A stretch of DNA of 64,000 bases from Filosporella fistucella. Taxonomy: Eukaryota > Ascomycota > Leotiomycetes > Helotiales. Every line of letters begins with the position of its first letter. Position 1 is the first letter of the stretch. Shown here piece after piece: positions 32,851 to 46,662 of this stretch. The DNA is taken from contig JAQJZZ010000021.1 in NCBI GenBank assembly GCA_030077755.1, forward strand, positions 124,001 through 188,000. Reading direction: 5' to 3'. The notes under the pieces are model-generated. The model had not been told where the DNA came from. It did no database searches and saw only the letters and a list, made by a program, of their open reading frames with translations. A program made the translations under genes and the position numbers.

Positions 32851-35800
32851 ATGTCGTATTCGAATAGTGGCGGAGGCACTCTCACCTTGCCATCTCCGAC
32901 TCATGTTCACCACGTCGATGTAACATCCGCAGTGAGATCTCTTCGGCGCTCACTTTCCCGGTCGCCATCAAAATTTCGCCTGGTCACTAAGTCACCAAGC
33001 TCCTCACCAAAATCACCACTCTCCCCATCTCCATTGTCACCACCGAAGCGCGCCTCCTCTCAAAATTCTGTCTTCTCCAGCAATCCACCACATACCCCTT
33101 CGCCACTTGTACCATTCCCTCCCAGCGCAAAATTGGCTCTCAGATCTTCATCGCGCGCAAAGACTGCGCCGGCGCGACCATTGTCTCGTCGAACTTCACC
33201 CAAGAGTCCTATGAAGCGTGTGCTGAATCATACCTCTGATTGTGGTAACGCAACGCCTACACCAGCAGTTGGTTCAGTGAGTGGACAAGAAAACGTACAG
33301 AATATCAGCCCAGTGGAGCGCAAGAGCTTCGAGCGAGTGTCTAAGATGACCGAGGTTTCTGCACCTATCAACCAAGCACTCTCACGATTAGGAGGAGACG
33401 GTGCAAGTGATTTCCCACCTGCGTCAACATCAAGTCCGTTGAAGCGGAGTGATGCCATTATGAATCTCGATCAGGCTAGCCTGGGAAGTCCAGTTGCGAA
33501 GAGACGAAGTCTCCATGGTTCAGCTAGTTTTGGCCATGACTTCAACGTATTTGACTATGGTCCAGCACCCCCCTCTTTCGACATCCACGATGATACAAAC
33601 ACAAACCAAGAGTATGAGTTATCTGCAGCATCACTTGCACCAGAAAATACTTCATTTACATCCATGCCTCGACGATCTTCCTCTTTGCGCAAGTCTACTC
33701 TTCAGCAACGACATGGCGAGAAGACATCTTGGGGCCGCAGACATGCAGCTCAATTGCTTGCTGCGCAGCAATTAGCCAACGCAAACGCTGCTCCTGAGGT
33801 TTCGACACCAACAAAGAACAAAGACCGACCTCGATTATCTTTGGATCAATTCATGCCCCCACAAATCCGCGACAGCCCTTTCACCTCTCAAGGTCCTCTT
33901 CCAAATCCTTCATATCACATGTTGGCTCAACCCACGCACCAACCGCATCCCTTGTCACGAACTATGACCACCTCCTCATCTAGTTCGAGCATGATGGACG
34001 AATCACCAACACATATCCCCCCTCACTTTGGTGAACAGCCTCGACCAAAGCTTGATTTTTCAAAGTCGCTACCAGCAGGCTCCCTTCGACCATTCGATAT
34101 TGAGCAATTGGGTAGAGGAAATGAAGGATCTTTTGCTACACCCGTTAGCTACAAGAATGTCAAGCCTTTTGCAGCTGCGTTCGGATCAACAGGTTTGGTG
34201 TCAAAGATGAGAAAGAATCCAGAAGAGCCGATCAAAATTCGTGGTGTTGACAAACCAGTCCCTGACACTCCTTGCAAGAAGCCAAATATGTTTGCTACAT
34301 ACCCAATTCCAGGAAGTGCAGTTCACAAGAATCGAGGCAGCCCCAGGCACTCATTTGGAACACCTTCAGCGCCTTTCAACCCCCACGGTAATTCTCTTAC
34401 CAGTACTTTTGGGAAGCCCCCTTCTGTATTCGGTGGAGTCTTTGGTCATGGCACTTCGAGCCGCCGAGGAAGCTTCTTGAGCATTGATGGTGATGAGAGT
34501 GGAGGATCTCCTGATGCAAAGGGCGACAGTCAATCCAGCAATGATTTTGACTTTCCTCCTACACCAACAAAACAGAATATTGCTCATTTGCAGTTCAATG
34601 GCAGTCCAAGCAATCCTCGAATTTTCCCAGCTTCAACTTCTGCTGTAGGAAATGGACTCTTCAGAAACCACACCAGAACCAGCAGTAAGTTGAACGTCTT
34701 TACAGGTCCTGCTGATGACAGCTCGGATGAGAGCGACGAGTCTACAAATATGAATGACTCCCCCTCCCTTGGCCATTCCCGAGCCTCGTACAAGTTAGCT
34801 CGCTCGAAGTCGTCTCAACGCACTTTGACAGCCAATACTGTAGGGTTCACGGTCCTGAAAGCTCTCTCTTCTCCTATTGTCAACTCACCTACAAGATCAA
34901 GCTTTGCTAAGACCAGTCACGTTGCTCCAGCCAGCCCATTGGAGCGTATAGATTTCATGGAGAGATTGTCCCCACAAACACCCTCAGATAGCATGTTGCC
35001 ACCTGATCCCAGTGGACTCTCAATCTCTGGTCGCCGCGAGCCAACTTCAAAGGCTGCCAAACGCAATTCTATGCCACCTCCAGCTACACCAAAAGCTGGG
35101 GTCGACTACTTTTCCAAGACAGTCGATCGACGACTTAGCACCACCCCAGTCAGCACTTTTGCGCCAACAGAAGTCGATGACAGTCTCAATTCTCGATTCG
35201 ACAAGGCTGAGATGGTAGGAAGCGGCGAGTTTTCCCGAGTCTTTCGTGTTACGAAGTTTCTTTCAGAAGCTGAAGCTATGGATACTCCTATGGATGGTTC
35301 TCAATCACCCCCTCCAAAAAAGGTATATGCAGTCAAGAAATCACGTCAGCCTTACTCAGGCATTAGGGACCGGCAACGGAAACTACAGGAAGTCAATGTG
35401 CTTAAGGCACTTGGACGATCTGATCACGTCGTGTGTTTCGTTGATAGCTGGGAGGAGAAGAACTACCTTTACATTCAAACCGAGTTCTGTGAGGAGGGTA
35501 GTCTCGACATCTTCCTTGCAAATGTTGGAAGAAAAGGCAGAATCGATCCATTCCGTATCTGGAAATTTTTGTTGGAAATGACCTTGGTATGTTCTTAGTG
35601 TAGTATCAGAAAGTCAAACTAATTATTTCACAGGGATTGAAACATATTCATGATACCGGATATATCCATTTGGACATGAAGCCAGCCAATATCTTCATCA
35701 CATTCGAGGGCGTTCTCAAGATTGGTGATTTCGGAATGGCCAGCTCGTGGCCCGCACCACCTGGAATCGAGGGCGAAGGAGACCGCGAGTACATTGGTCC

Positions 35801-36404
35801 AGAGGTTCTTCTTGGCCAATTCGACAAACCTGCTGACATTTTCGCTTTGGGCATCATGATGATCGAAATCGCAGGCAATGTACAACTTCCGGAAAACGGA
35901 CCATCCTGGGCACGTCTTCGTTCTGGAGATATGAGCGATGCACCGAGCCTTACCTTCAGCAGTGCCAGCGCCCTGATTCGAGATGCAACCGGAACCCCAA
36001 TTACACAAGAAGAACTTGAAATTCCAGGTGTAGACACTTTCGGTAGTGATGATGAGATCGATTTTGGATCCCCTACTTTGGCTACCAGGAAGAAAAAGGT
36101 TGGAAGCAAGGGCAGATCCACGTCTCACGATCCAGGAAACTTGTTCGGCTCTCTTCGAAGAGGAGAGCTTCATCGCTGTCCACGTTTCATGCGAGATGCC
36201 ACTGATCCCGATGCAATTGACAACCTTGTTCGTTGGATGATTCAGCCAAACCCTCAAAATCGACCCACCATTCAGCAAGTTCTCGAAGCTGGAGGAGTTG
36301 CCTGGACTAAGGAGCGACGTCGGGCAGCTGCAACGGTCTTCGAAGGCAATTGGGGACCAGCAGACACTCTCTTGAGCGACGATGCAGAAATGATGGATGT
36401 TTGA
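32851..36404 (+). CDS. SWE1/wee1: Wee1-like mitotic inhibitor kinase
   Basis: Two exons, 32851-35586 and 35634-36404 (intron 47 bp, phase 0), 1,168 residues. The long N-terminus (1-780) is Ser/Pro-rich with many SP/TP sites, as expected of a target of CDK and other cell-cycle kinases. The kinase domain starts near residue 785: glycine loop GSGEFSRV, catalytic Lys in YAVKKSRQ, HxDxKPAN loop as HLDMKPANI, DFG present, then REYIGPE in the activation segment. EFSRV and the HLDMKP form are typical of Wee1 rather than ordinary Ser/Thr kinases. Wee1 phosphorylates the inhibitory tyrosine of Cdk1 and delays mitosis. The intron lies inside the kinase domain. A ~100-residue acidic insert sits late in the C-lobe (EELEIPGVDTFGSDDEIDF), as in other fungal Wee1 proteins. 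Confidence 0.95.
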
Positions 36405-37607
36405 ACATCTGAGAATTTGCTTGGTGTTTCACTCATTCCTGGATAGGATTGACGAGGGTTGGATCCTCACAGCTGGGCTCTAAATCATATTCACCATGAA
36501 CGACGACATCATAATTATTTTGCCGAGTTTATGCTTGCTTTGTATAATTCTTTGCCAATTTGGCAGCTCTTTACGCATTCACGAGATTACGAAACGGACG
36601 ATAGACTTCGAGAGTCAAATTAGTTTGAGCGAGTTGACATCATGTCGGAGTTTTAACGAACGACCTTAGTTATTGAACTTGCTTTGAAAAGTTTTCTTCT
36701 TGATTGGTGGAGGGCATGGAATGGAATGTATTAGCTTTGCTTCAGATGACCACATCTTTTGGAAGCTGTGTATGGAATATGTTTGTGGTGCATCATTGCA
36801 TTGGGCAATTCATGGAAATGCTATAGATAATTGCAGATGAATGGCTTGGCATGGCATCAATGGCTTTGGCTTTCCCCATGAGGGCTTTTGTGAGAGATAA
36901 ATAAAAGAAAGATAAATAATCTGGGTTCTTGATGATTTGTGATGTGAAAGAGCTAGTGTAAATTCCCTAGTGGGACTACTTCTTTTCAAAACGCTACATA
37001 TAGTTTGAGTATGATGTCATTTGATGAAACTGCCATTTATTTCATCTTATCTCTCTGCCAGTCAGATTTTCTCGAAGTATTCCCAGGGGCCTGTGCTCCA
37101 GTACAACTATCCAGTCATGGTCTTCCAGGTCCCAAGCTACCATCAAGACCGTGTTGGGCTAGCTCTTAAGGCATATAGTCTGTCAACATGATCAGACAAT
37201 TTCACCACTTTTCTGTTTTGTATCACTCTCCTGACCTGCTTTCTTTCTCTTGATGTATGTCTGTATCCTGTGCAAATGGACTTTAATATAAGGGTTAAGG
37301 ATTCCTGGTGAATACTGGGATCTTCTGCTTGCCTATATGTTGGAGATTGCTGTAAGGGCGGTCATTTTGTGCTTCAAGTGTTCGTTCGATTTGTGAAGGA
37401 GCTGAAATATTTGCTATTGGAGGTACAATAGTGGACCGATAGCTTCCTGGTATGGGAATGAAATATAGCGGTGCTGGCAATACGGAGATGTGACACGGCA
37501 GCATTTCTTATATGAGATTGCCCGTGGCATGGTCCATCTAAGGTCGGATTTTATATTGACCTATCATGTTTTTTCTATTTGAATATCTTAATACGAGAGT
37601 ACATTCT
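36405..37607. other. 1.2-kb spacer between WEE1 and the TAP hydrolase
   Basis: Convergent 3' region. AT-rich, with a TGGAATGGAATG / TGGCATGGCAT stretch near 36,718-36,853. Contains presumably both 3' UTRs. No gene recognised. Confidence 0.45.
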
Positions 37608-39350
37608 TTAAGCAATAGCTAGAAATGCAAGAAGTACATCATATGTGGCATCCAGCAGTTTACTCTCCTCTGCAGTATACGTTCCATTAAAGATAGCAGC
37701 AGTTACTAATGAGCTCCCCGATCCTGCTGGAAAGAGATTTTGATCAGCAGGATGATACACTTCGTCCTCAGGCACCGTGCCTGAGACGAAGAAGTCAAAG
37801 ATTGTTTGAGAAAGAGAGAGCGAAGCGACGGAGACAGTGGTGTGGCCAGGGCCGCCTCTGATAGCTAGGCGGGAAGAATCTGGAAGGAGTCTGCGAAGAT
37901 TTCGAGCTGATTTCAGTGGAGTGGTGGAATCATGATCTGGGTTTATGATCAAGATGGTGGTATTCGCTGCTTCGAGGACTGAGTTGGTCTTGCTCATGAG
38001 ACTAACGCCTGCATTTGGCAGCAAAGGTCTCGTGTCTGGGAAATGGCGGCAGAAACTTATAGGTGTCAAGCCTGCTGATAATATTGGTGTGTTTTCTTCT
38101 ACCGAAATCGATTTTGTCAAGTTGATGATGTTGGCGAGTGTTATGGAGCTGGATGCGGCGTTGTCCACACACGTTAATGGAAATTCGCTCTGGGTTCCTA
38201 CACCTGCGGCGGTTGGATCTTCTGGCTCTGCAGCTGCGGACGAAGAGAGCAGGGACAATAGAAGCGTCGCATTGCGGTTTTCAAGTCCTTGGATAATGGT
38301 TGCGATTCGAGCCCAGGTCACGGGGACACGCATAAAAGATGAGAGAGCGACATTGAAAGTGTCAAGGGAGAGAGTGAATCCCGAAGAGGTGATGGGGTTT
38401 AGAAAGAGATCCGCAAACAGGTTGTCGATCCTTTGCGTGAGTGTCGATGTACTGCCTGTAGGCGCAACGGATAGTGGACAATCGGTAGAGCCAGCTGTTT
38501 CACAGAAAGAGATGAAGTCGTTCAATGCGTCCCTTACTGAAAGTTGGTCATTTGGCAATTGGCTGGCGTAAGTCAGAGCATTTGCCTCTGCGTCGAATAC
38601 TCCGTCGGCGATAACTCGCCCAATTCTATCCGGGAAAGCTTGTACAAATTCGGCCAGAAATATCGTTCCGTATGAAAAGCCCCAGTAGTTGAGTTTTGAA
38701 TCTGTGCCATCAAGAGCATCGACAATGGCTGCCATGTCCCGTGCTACATAAGCCGCTGAAGAAGTATAGAGTGCTGGAGAATCTTGAGCCACGCAAGCGT
38801 CAGCTAGCGAGGAAACAGAAGTATCGAAATCATTAATGGCAGACTCCACTTCTGCATCGTAGCTTGAATTCGAGAACATGCCAAGCCATAGATTGGGACC
38901 TGCTGGAAGTGTGTTTGAGAAATTATACTCGGCGCCCGCTGATGGGAAGCATTCCAAGATCGGGCTGGATTGGCCTACGCCACGAGGATCCCATCCAATA
39001 ATATCGTAGAAGCCGCCAGATAACGAAGATATTGCGGCTCCTGCGCCAGCCTGGACGAAAGACTTCCCTGAAGCACCTGGTCCACCTGGGTTCACCAGAA
39101 GGGAACCGAGGCGCTGGGAAGGATCAACCGTGGCATTATATCGGACTAAAGCTATGCTAGCTTCTGCTGTAGATGTTGAAGAAGAAGCATATTCTAAGGG
39201 AACGACAAGTGTTGCACAATCGAGTCCTGTCCCACAAGATGACCAAGAAAGGGGCTCGGCAAGAGTGGTAGACGAAGCGAGAGAAAGCAGAAAAATGAGT
39301 GTGACGGAGTTGAACATGTTGAAAATGAGTAGCAAAAGAATTAATGACAT
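37608..39350 (-). CDS. Secreted alpha/beta hydrolase, TAP-like peptidase family
   Basis: Intronless, 580 residues from the ATG at 39350. A second ATG at residue 12 (39317) gives a more typical signal peptide (MFNSVTLIFLLSLASS) and may be the true start. The mature part begins with WSSCGTGLDCATLVVPLEY, the usual opening of fungal and actinobacterial TAP-family (tripeptidyl aminopeptidase-like) hydrolases. It carries the oxyanion segment NPGGPGASG (87-95), DPRGVGQS (121-128), the nucleophile elbow GFSYG (Ser226), a probable acid in NPDHDSTTP (Asp472 or 474) and the histidine in GPGHTT (His503). It is inferred to act outside the cell or in the wall, cleaving peptides or related amides or esters; the substrate cannot be told. 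Many N-glycosylation sequons. Confidence 0.9.
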   Translation of the reverse strand: MSLILLLLIFNMFNSVTLIFLLSLASSTTLAEPLSWSSCGTGLDCATLVVPLEYASSSTSTAEASIALVRYNATVDPSQRLGSLLVNPGGPGASGKSFVQAGAGAAISSLSGGFYDIIGWDPRGVGQSSPILECFPSAGAEYNFSNTLPAGPNLWLGMFSNSSYDAEVESAINDFDTSVSSLADACVAQDSPALYTSSAAYVARDMAAIVDALDGTDSKLNYWGFSYGTIFLAEFVQAFPDRIGRVIADGVFDAEANALTYASQLPNDQLSVRDALNDFISFCETAGSTDCPLSVAPTGSTSTLTQRIDNLFADLFLNPITSSGFTLSLDTFNVALSSFMRVPVTWARIATIIQGLENRNATLLLSLLSSSAAAEPEDPTAAGVGTQSEFPLTCVDNAASSSITLANIINLTKSISVEENTPILSAGLTPISFCRHFPDTRPLLPNAGVSLMSKTNSVLEAANTTILIINPDHDSTTPLKSARNLRRLLPDSSRLAIRGGPGHTTVSVASLSLSQTIFDFFVSGTVPEDEVYHPADQNLFPAGSGSSLVTAAIFNGTYTAEESKLLDATYDVLLAFLAIA

Positions 39351-41023
<1,673 letters not shown>

Positions 41024-41450
41024 TTGGAAGATTATCTGCTTAGAATTAGCATGGCGTTGGCGGGAATCTGGGAAAGCATTGTGAAATGGGGGAATGCCCA
41101 AATGTTCGAGAAAAAATATGTTCACTTGAAATTTTCTCACTTGTTACCACAGAATTGAGGTATTCTAGAAACAAGTTGGAATAAACAGCATGCGGTATGC
41201 GATGAAGCGTCAATGTTGGACATGTGAATCCGAAGATTGTTCCACAAAGAAGTTGGGACAAATAGCTCGAAATACGTGTGGTATTAGTACCGCAGCCTTT
41301 TGATGTGCTACTTATTGCAATTAGGGATACACAATCGTTAGAGTAGATTCTCCGAACACTCAGACTGAAAAGTAAAGTATCAGTTGTCTCATTTCAGATT
41401 CTCATACTATCAACGCCTATTTATTCCCGTCGAACGCCAAGTTATGCCAG
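41024..41450. other. 427-bp convergent 3' spacer
   Basis: Between the stop codons of DIM1 and the GCP3 gene. Presumed overlapping 3' UTRs; nothing else seen. Confidence 0.5.
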
Positions 41451-44211
41451 TCACGACCTTGCCGAGCTCCTATTTTGCTCTCTTCCAGCAGGTCTACTAG
41501 ACTTTTTCCTTACAGGTTGATATACGTCATTAAAGTTCATTACCACGCCCAAAAATCTCATGTCAACATCCGGTTGATACGCCAAATCACCCAACAGGAA
41601 ACACACTCTCGACCTGAAGTGACCTCCCAGTGCCTGCAAGCGGTCTTTCAACACGGGAAACTCATCAGCAATAGACTCTTCTATCGTTGGAGCTGGTGTT
41701 GAGTCGGGGAGATGTCGTGGTCCTCGGCGAGTTGTAGCTGGAGTATTGAACAATAAACCATCATCGTCGTCTCGTCTACCTTGTGTCTCGTTCCGAACTT
41801 CGGCTCCTTGACGTCTTGTAAAATCGGAGACCGACCAACTGTACAGTCCATCAACAGCATCTCGATAACTTAACATTAGGCGAAGTATATCTCCAAGCTG
41901 AACCATAAATGTGTTCTCATCGACCTCACCATGATGCTTCTTCTTTGCACCCAAAAGACCTTTATGTGTGATTGCATTCAAATATTTAGTGTGTGCTTTG
42001 ATGAGATCGTCCAAAGTACATCCCTCCTTCTGGATAGCGGTTTGGAGTTCATCCCATGAGCTCTCGATGACTTCAAACAGGATGTAGTATTGCAGTTGAC
42101 CAATGAAATGGATCATTTCAGCCAGCACACCTCTTGTGAGCTTCCATGCCTGCGTGACGTTCCTATCTTCGCCTTGTAATACGCCCCTCGAGCCAGTCAT
42201 ACACTTTCGCCAGGTCGAAGCCAACGCAAATTCTACTCGTTTTATCCGCCACAAAAAGTTGAATACCTTCAGGTACTGACGATTACCCCATTCCGTGACA
42301 ACAACATCGACGGGAGCATCGATTTTGTATTCCAGCGTAAAGCAGTCCCACCCAATATCTCCATGAGATAGCTGGAGCATTCTGGCATCCAGTCTGCGAA
42401 GTACTTCGGGCGAATCGTACTGGGCATTGGAGCCCCGAATGGCATGTTCTAGCTGTGCCGTCAAAGTGTGACGGTATTGTGCCCCAGCTGGGCGATCCAG
42501 ATTAGAAGACAATGATTCCATGAGTAAAGCAATAAAGTCGCCTTGACCCAACAGGATATAATTCTTCAATGCCTTCAGGTGTTCAAATAAGTGAAACTTC
42601 TCTGACATCAAGTGGATGAGACGAGCCATTGTTGTTTTATAGGCTTCGTCAATCCAGGTCTCCAGGGTTGCAGTATCACCGTATCGTAATTCTTTCGAGG
42701 CGGCTTTTGAGTACGCTTCTACCCACTGGGAATCCCCGCATCCATAGCGAATGAAATTGAGCGATTTGCCGATGAGAAACACCTTCTGCGCAAAATCTTG
42801 CGTGATGATACTTGGGACCATGTCCTCATTCAACTTGTATTTATCCTCCCACACACTACTGGCACCTCCACGATTTCTACCGTCTTGGGTCTCGTTGTTC
42901 GCAGTGGGGTCTTGCTCCGAAACAAAAAATTCATGATACGGATCAGACAGTTCTCCATCATAAATCCAGTGCCTAAGCATATCATAGAATGGCCGTGTGA
43001 CATGGGTCAATAACCGTTCAGCAAAAGCTCCAACCATAGGATCGCCGTGAGATGACGAGAAGCCATGGATGAGGGATATTAGCTGCCCCCCCTTTTTGCT
43101 CTTTGACTCTTCGCTGATCAAACTCATCAGCCGCAGACCCATTGTGGCCTCGCGTGTCCAAACCACACATCTTTTGAGTGTAACCCCGGCTTTCCCAATT
43201 CCTCCCCTCGGCTCCTTCTCATTCAATGAAGACAAGGCACGTCTGATCTGACTCTCCAAAGTAGCGACCAAACCTAGATAAGATCTAAGTTCTCCTCCAA
43301 TTGCTGCTCGCAAACTTTGTCCAAGTAGCCCCCCACCGGAAGACTGAGTGAACGAAGAGAGTCCCCTGTAGAGTAGAGAAGGTTCCGCCAGTGTATGAAG
43401 TATGGAGACAATTGGAACCGGTAGTGTATTGGGTAGCTTCAATGTTGACGCTGATATAAAGGGAAGATGTGTCGAAGATAAACCCTGGAGGGTGAATGGC
43501 AAGTCGCGCAGAAGGGCTGTTTCCGGAGGGTCAATCTCCACATAGTTTTCCGCCAGTAACGCAGTTTTCAGCGCAACGCTTTCTCGTTGCAAGGCTGCGG
43601 AATTGCCAAATGCTTGCTCTTCCTCTTTCCTGTCCCTTTGCCCTCCCTCTCGTTCGGGTAATCGTTTCAGACCATCTGGCGCAAAAGCTTGTGCCGGTGG
43701 TTTCTCCTCCCTCCTTGAACCGAAATCAGGGGATTTTGGTCTGCCATCTTCAAAGTTCCGAGGTCTCCGTGTAGTCTTGACAGGACTTTTGAATGGGCTT
43801 GTCAACACGGGTGGTGAACGTTGTTGTTGATCGCTGATTTGGTAGAGAAAATATAGAACTGCCCATTTTTCTTGTATCACTGGAATGGAAAGAAGTCGAC
43901 TGTAAAGGTTTGTGAATCGGAGAGCTTTTTCGGGGCTTGAATTTGTTTGTATCAATCTTTTTTTGATCAAATCCGAGGCTTGATTCACATCTTCAACTAC
44001 TGTCGGGCCTCTTTTGCTATTGCCACCACATCAGCATGAGAAACCCTTGGGAACCTGATTGGAATTACCTCTGAAGTACCTCGCCAACGAACTCCAGCGC
44101 ATTGCTCTCTCTTTCTTCCCTGACTGCAGGATCTTCATTTGGAATATCTACCAAGAACTCCCGCACTAGGGAGTTAATACCCTTTTGAATACGCTGATTT
44201 TTAGAAGACAT
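41451..44211 (-). CDS. SPC98/alp6: Gamma-tubulin complex component 3 (Alp6/Spc98)
   Basis: Two exons, 44211-44069 and 44016-41451 (intron 52 bp), 902 residues. Exon 1 encodes KNQRIQKGINSLVREFLVD. The N-terminal Ser/Pro/Arg linker is followed by the GRIP1 (NTD) domain beginning ETALLRDLPFTLQGLSSTHLPF, and the C-terminal GRIP2 domain that contacts gamma-tubulin (HGDIGWDCFTLEYKID, FNFLWRIKRVEFAL, MIHFIGQLQYYILFEVIESSWDEL), ending with VMNFNDVY. GCP3 pairs with GCP2 and gamma-tubulin in the small complex that nucleates microtubules at the spindle pole body. Length and both domains are complete. It is divergent from HFI1 across 385 bp that contain an ACGCGT box. Confidence 0.95.
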
Positions 44212-44596
44212 GTTCTCATTGCTGCGGATGGCGGTAACTATGTGGTTTCTGTTCGATTTCTAGGAACATTATGGTGAGATCTGTTGTTGTCAAACGCGTA
44301 AATAACGCGCTTTACTCTCTTTCCAAACGTTCCCCCACAATCAGGGATAAAGGCTGGGGGTGCCTGACAACTCCAGCTTAAACCCATTTTAGCCTCAGGA
44401 CGCCAGAGTCACCGAACGTCACTCGACATCAAGGAGTGAAAAGCACAATTTCGAGTCATCAACCATAACGCCAAACTACCATCGATCATCACCTTTTGGT
44501 GTATCTAGAGTCGTGTGGCTCTGTACATTTTATGGGTTGCTGAAAGCCCCCCTCAAGTCGCGCTGTAAAGCCCTTCTCGGGCGCGACTTTCTCAAT
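44212..44596. promoter_or_regulatory. Divergent promoter, GCP3 / HFI1, with ACGCGT
   Basis: 385 bp between start codons. It contains ACGCGT at 44294-44299 and ACGCGC at 44304-44309, 83-98 bp before the GCP3 ATG. The spacing suits an MBF/DSC1-type element acting mainly on GCP3; regulation is inferred, not shown. Confidence 0.5.
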
Positions 44597-46124
44597 ATGC
44601 CAGACATCGATCCAGCGGCTTTGAGCCGGCCTGCCATCTCTACCACTCCTATTCTACCTCCCAAAACAATAAGTGCACCTTCGTCAAATGTTCCCAAAGT
44701 TTCCAAGTCAAACCATGTGCCGGCGCGAATCGACCTTGAGCCGCTCTATACAGCGCTCAAGAGCGCAATTGGAGAGCATTGGGCGACATATAAGGAATCA
44801 ATAAGCCTTTTTGTTATGGGTTAGTGATTGTTATTTCTTAATTTGAAGCCTTAATTTATCTCTGCGTAACGATACTCTCTGCATTTGCTAACTGAATTTC
44901 CTATTCAGGCCAGCTGAATCAATTCGAATTATCAGCTCGGATCGACAGCTTCCTAATAACCCCCACAGGAGAAATAGAACACTTGCATAATCAATTGGTT
45001 GCTGCCATATATGGAAATGTCACGCGAGAAATGCCAGACCATGGCGTTGCCAGCTGGGTCAGCGCAAATGACAAGCCGACAACAGGAGCAGGGAGCAAAC
45101 CAGTCAGTGGGGATGCCGCAGAGCAAAGACTCAAGACGGAGGTCATGCAATTGCCAAGTCGAGACCGGAGACGACTAAAGGATTTGAGTCAGAATGATGT
45201 AGGAATGCCCCTAACACTTTACTCCCGGACCTTGCTAAAAGTAAAACCAGTTCGATCCACAGGATGCATTGGCAAACATATTTGGAGGATTCCGCTTGAC
45301 TAAATCCATACGACCTGCTGACCCAGTTCCTGCGAGTGCTGGCGGCTTACACAAGACGAGTATGCCCTTCCTTTATGAAACTGTAGGTAATTGCGCTAAC
45401 AGAACATGCAGATTGGGACCTTGAAATCCGGAAAAGATTCGCACAGCCTCTAGCCTCAGAATCCGGCGAGTTCCCAGATACCTCGACCATTGAGTCGAGG
45501 ATGCTGCCAATATGCTACGAGACTGGGCTGGTAGCTGGCCACGTGCCTGATGCACCACATTTCATGTCCGTAGCTACTGAGACTTTTATCAAAGAAGTTC
45601 TTTCTTCTATCTTCAGCAAGACACGAAGTAATGGCCCTGGCTCAACAGGGAGTGCTGGTACCGGAGGTGGTGCTAATTGGGTTCAAACACACAAGTACCG
45701 AACCCAACTCGAGAGAGAGGAAGAAGCTTTCCTCCGGGGGGAAGTTCATAGAGATAAAAGCGGTTTGCTCCCAATTGAAGCAAAGGCCGCGAGTGAACGC
45801 GGCCCGTTAGGAATGGCTGATGTTCGTACTGCTCTCGAGCTTGGGGATTGTGGCCTTGGTCAGATGCCAGTAGTACTACAACAAATCATGCTTGGGTACC
45901 GCGAGGGTGAGGTTGAAGCCTGGGAGGACTACTCTTGGCCAGAATCTATCGTCAGGGTCGTTGGCGTTGACATTGAAGGTGATGTCGAAATGGGAGGAAT
46001 GAATGGTCTTAATGGGGTCAATGGCCATGCCTATGAGATCGATGATGATTGGGGCTGGGAAGGATGTGAAGGCGAAGACAAAACCTCGCTGGACAGCCTT
46101 CTGGACTCCTGCTTGGCTGTTTGA
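44597..46124 (+). CDS. HFI1: SAGA core subunit Hfi1/Ada1
   Basis: Four exons: 44597-44819, 44909-45198, 45251-45359, 45412-46124 (introns 89, 52 and 52 bp), 444 residues. The SAGA-Tad1 domain opens with [29 protein letters not shown] and, across intron 1, [16 protein letters not shown]. After the RRRLKDL segment comes [16 protein letters not shown]. The C-terminal half carries [37 protein letters not shown], the histone-fold partner region, and an acidic end. Hfi1 is the scaffold that holds SAGA together and pairs with Taf12 through its histone fold. The open frame extends upstream of 44597 without an ATG, so this ATG is the start. All junctions preserve the family pattern. Confidence 0.92.
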
Positions 46125-46662
46125 TGGAATTATCTGTTTTGGGGGCATCAGTGGAGTTTGCATTGGGTTTCTGGGAGTTGCATAGCATGGCTTCAACAGG
46201 AGTACACGGCTTGGGGCTGTTTGTTCGATGTACATTGCCATATATTGTACAAATGGCGCATGGGTTCTGGTCGGGCGTCTTGGTCATGGATGGAACTGTA
46301 CTTTGGACGATACCCTTGGATGACTTCTCAATGGAGTTATTGTCACAACAAATATTACTGAAATACAACATTCTGATCTTCTTCAATAAATTTTATGTGA
46401 TAGATCGAAGGATTATTGAATACCCGAATTTGTGACCTTTGTTATCGACCCCACTGATGGCATTGGGCTGAGCACATTTGAGACAGTGAGCGTTAGGATT
46501 CACATTTGGCGAGGCTGAATGACCACCATTTAGATTCGCGTCAGCCTGACAGCCCCACCAAGAGTACCACTACCTATGTTTCGAACGCAGCAGTCGTCGC
46601 AAACATCCATCTACGTATCTCATAGCTTCTCAAATTCCAGCCCCTGAGGACTTTTGGCCAAG
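46125..46662. other. 538-bp spacer, HFI1 3' / AIP1 promoter
   Basis: Tandem arrangement, so it holds the HFI1 3' UTR and the AIP1 promoter. Pyrimidine-rich near 46,580-46,650. Nothing else recognised. Confidence 0.45.

Noticed and set aside
37945..38571. 208-residue plus-strand frame
   Set aside because: Antisense to the TAP-family hydrolase, which has signal peptide and catalytic triad; the plus-strand frame has no features.
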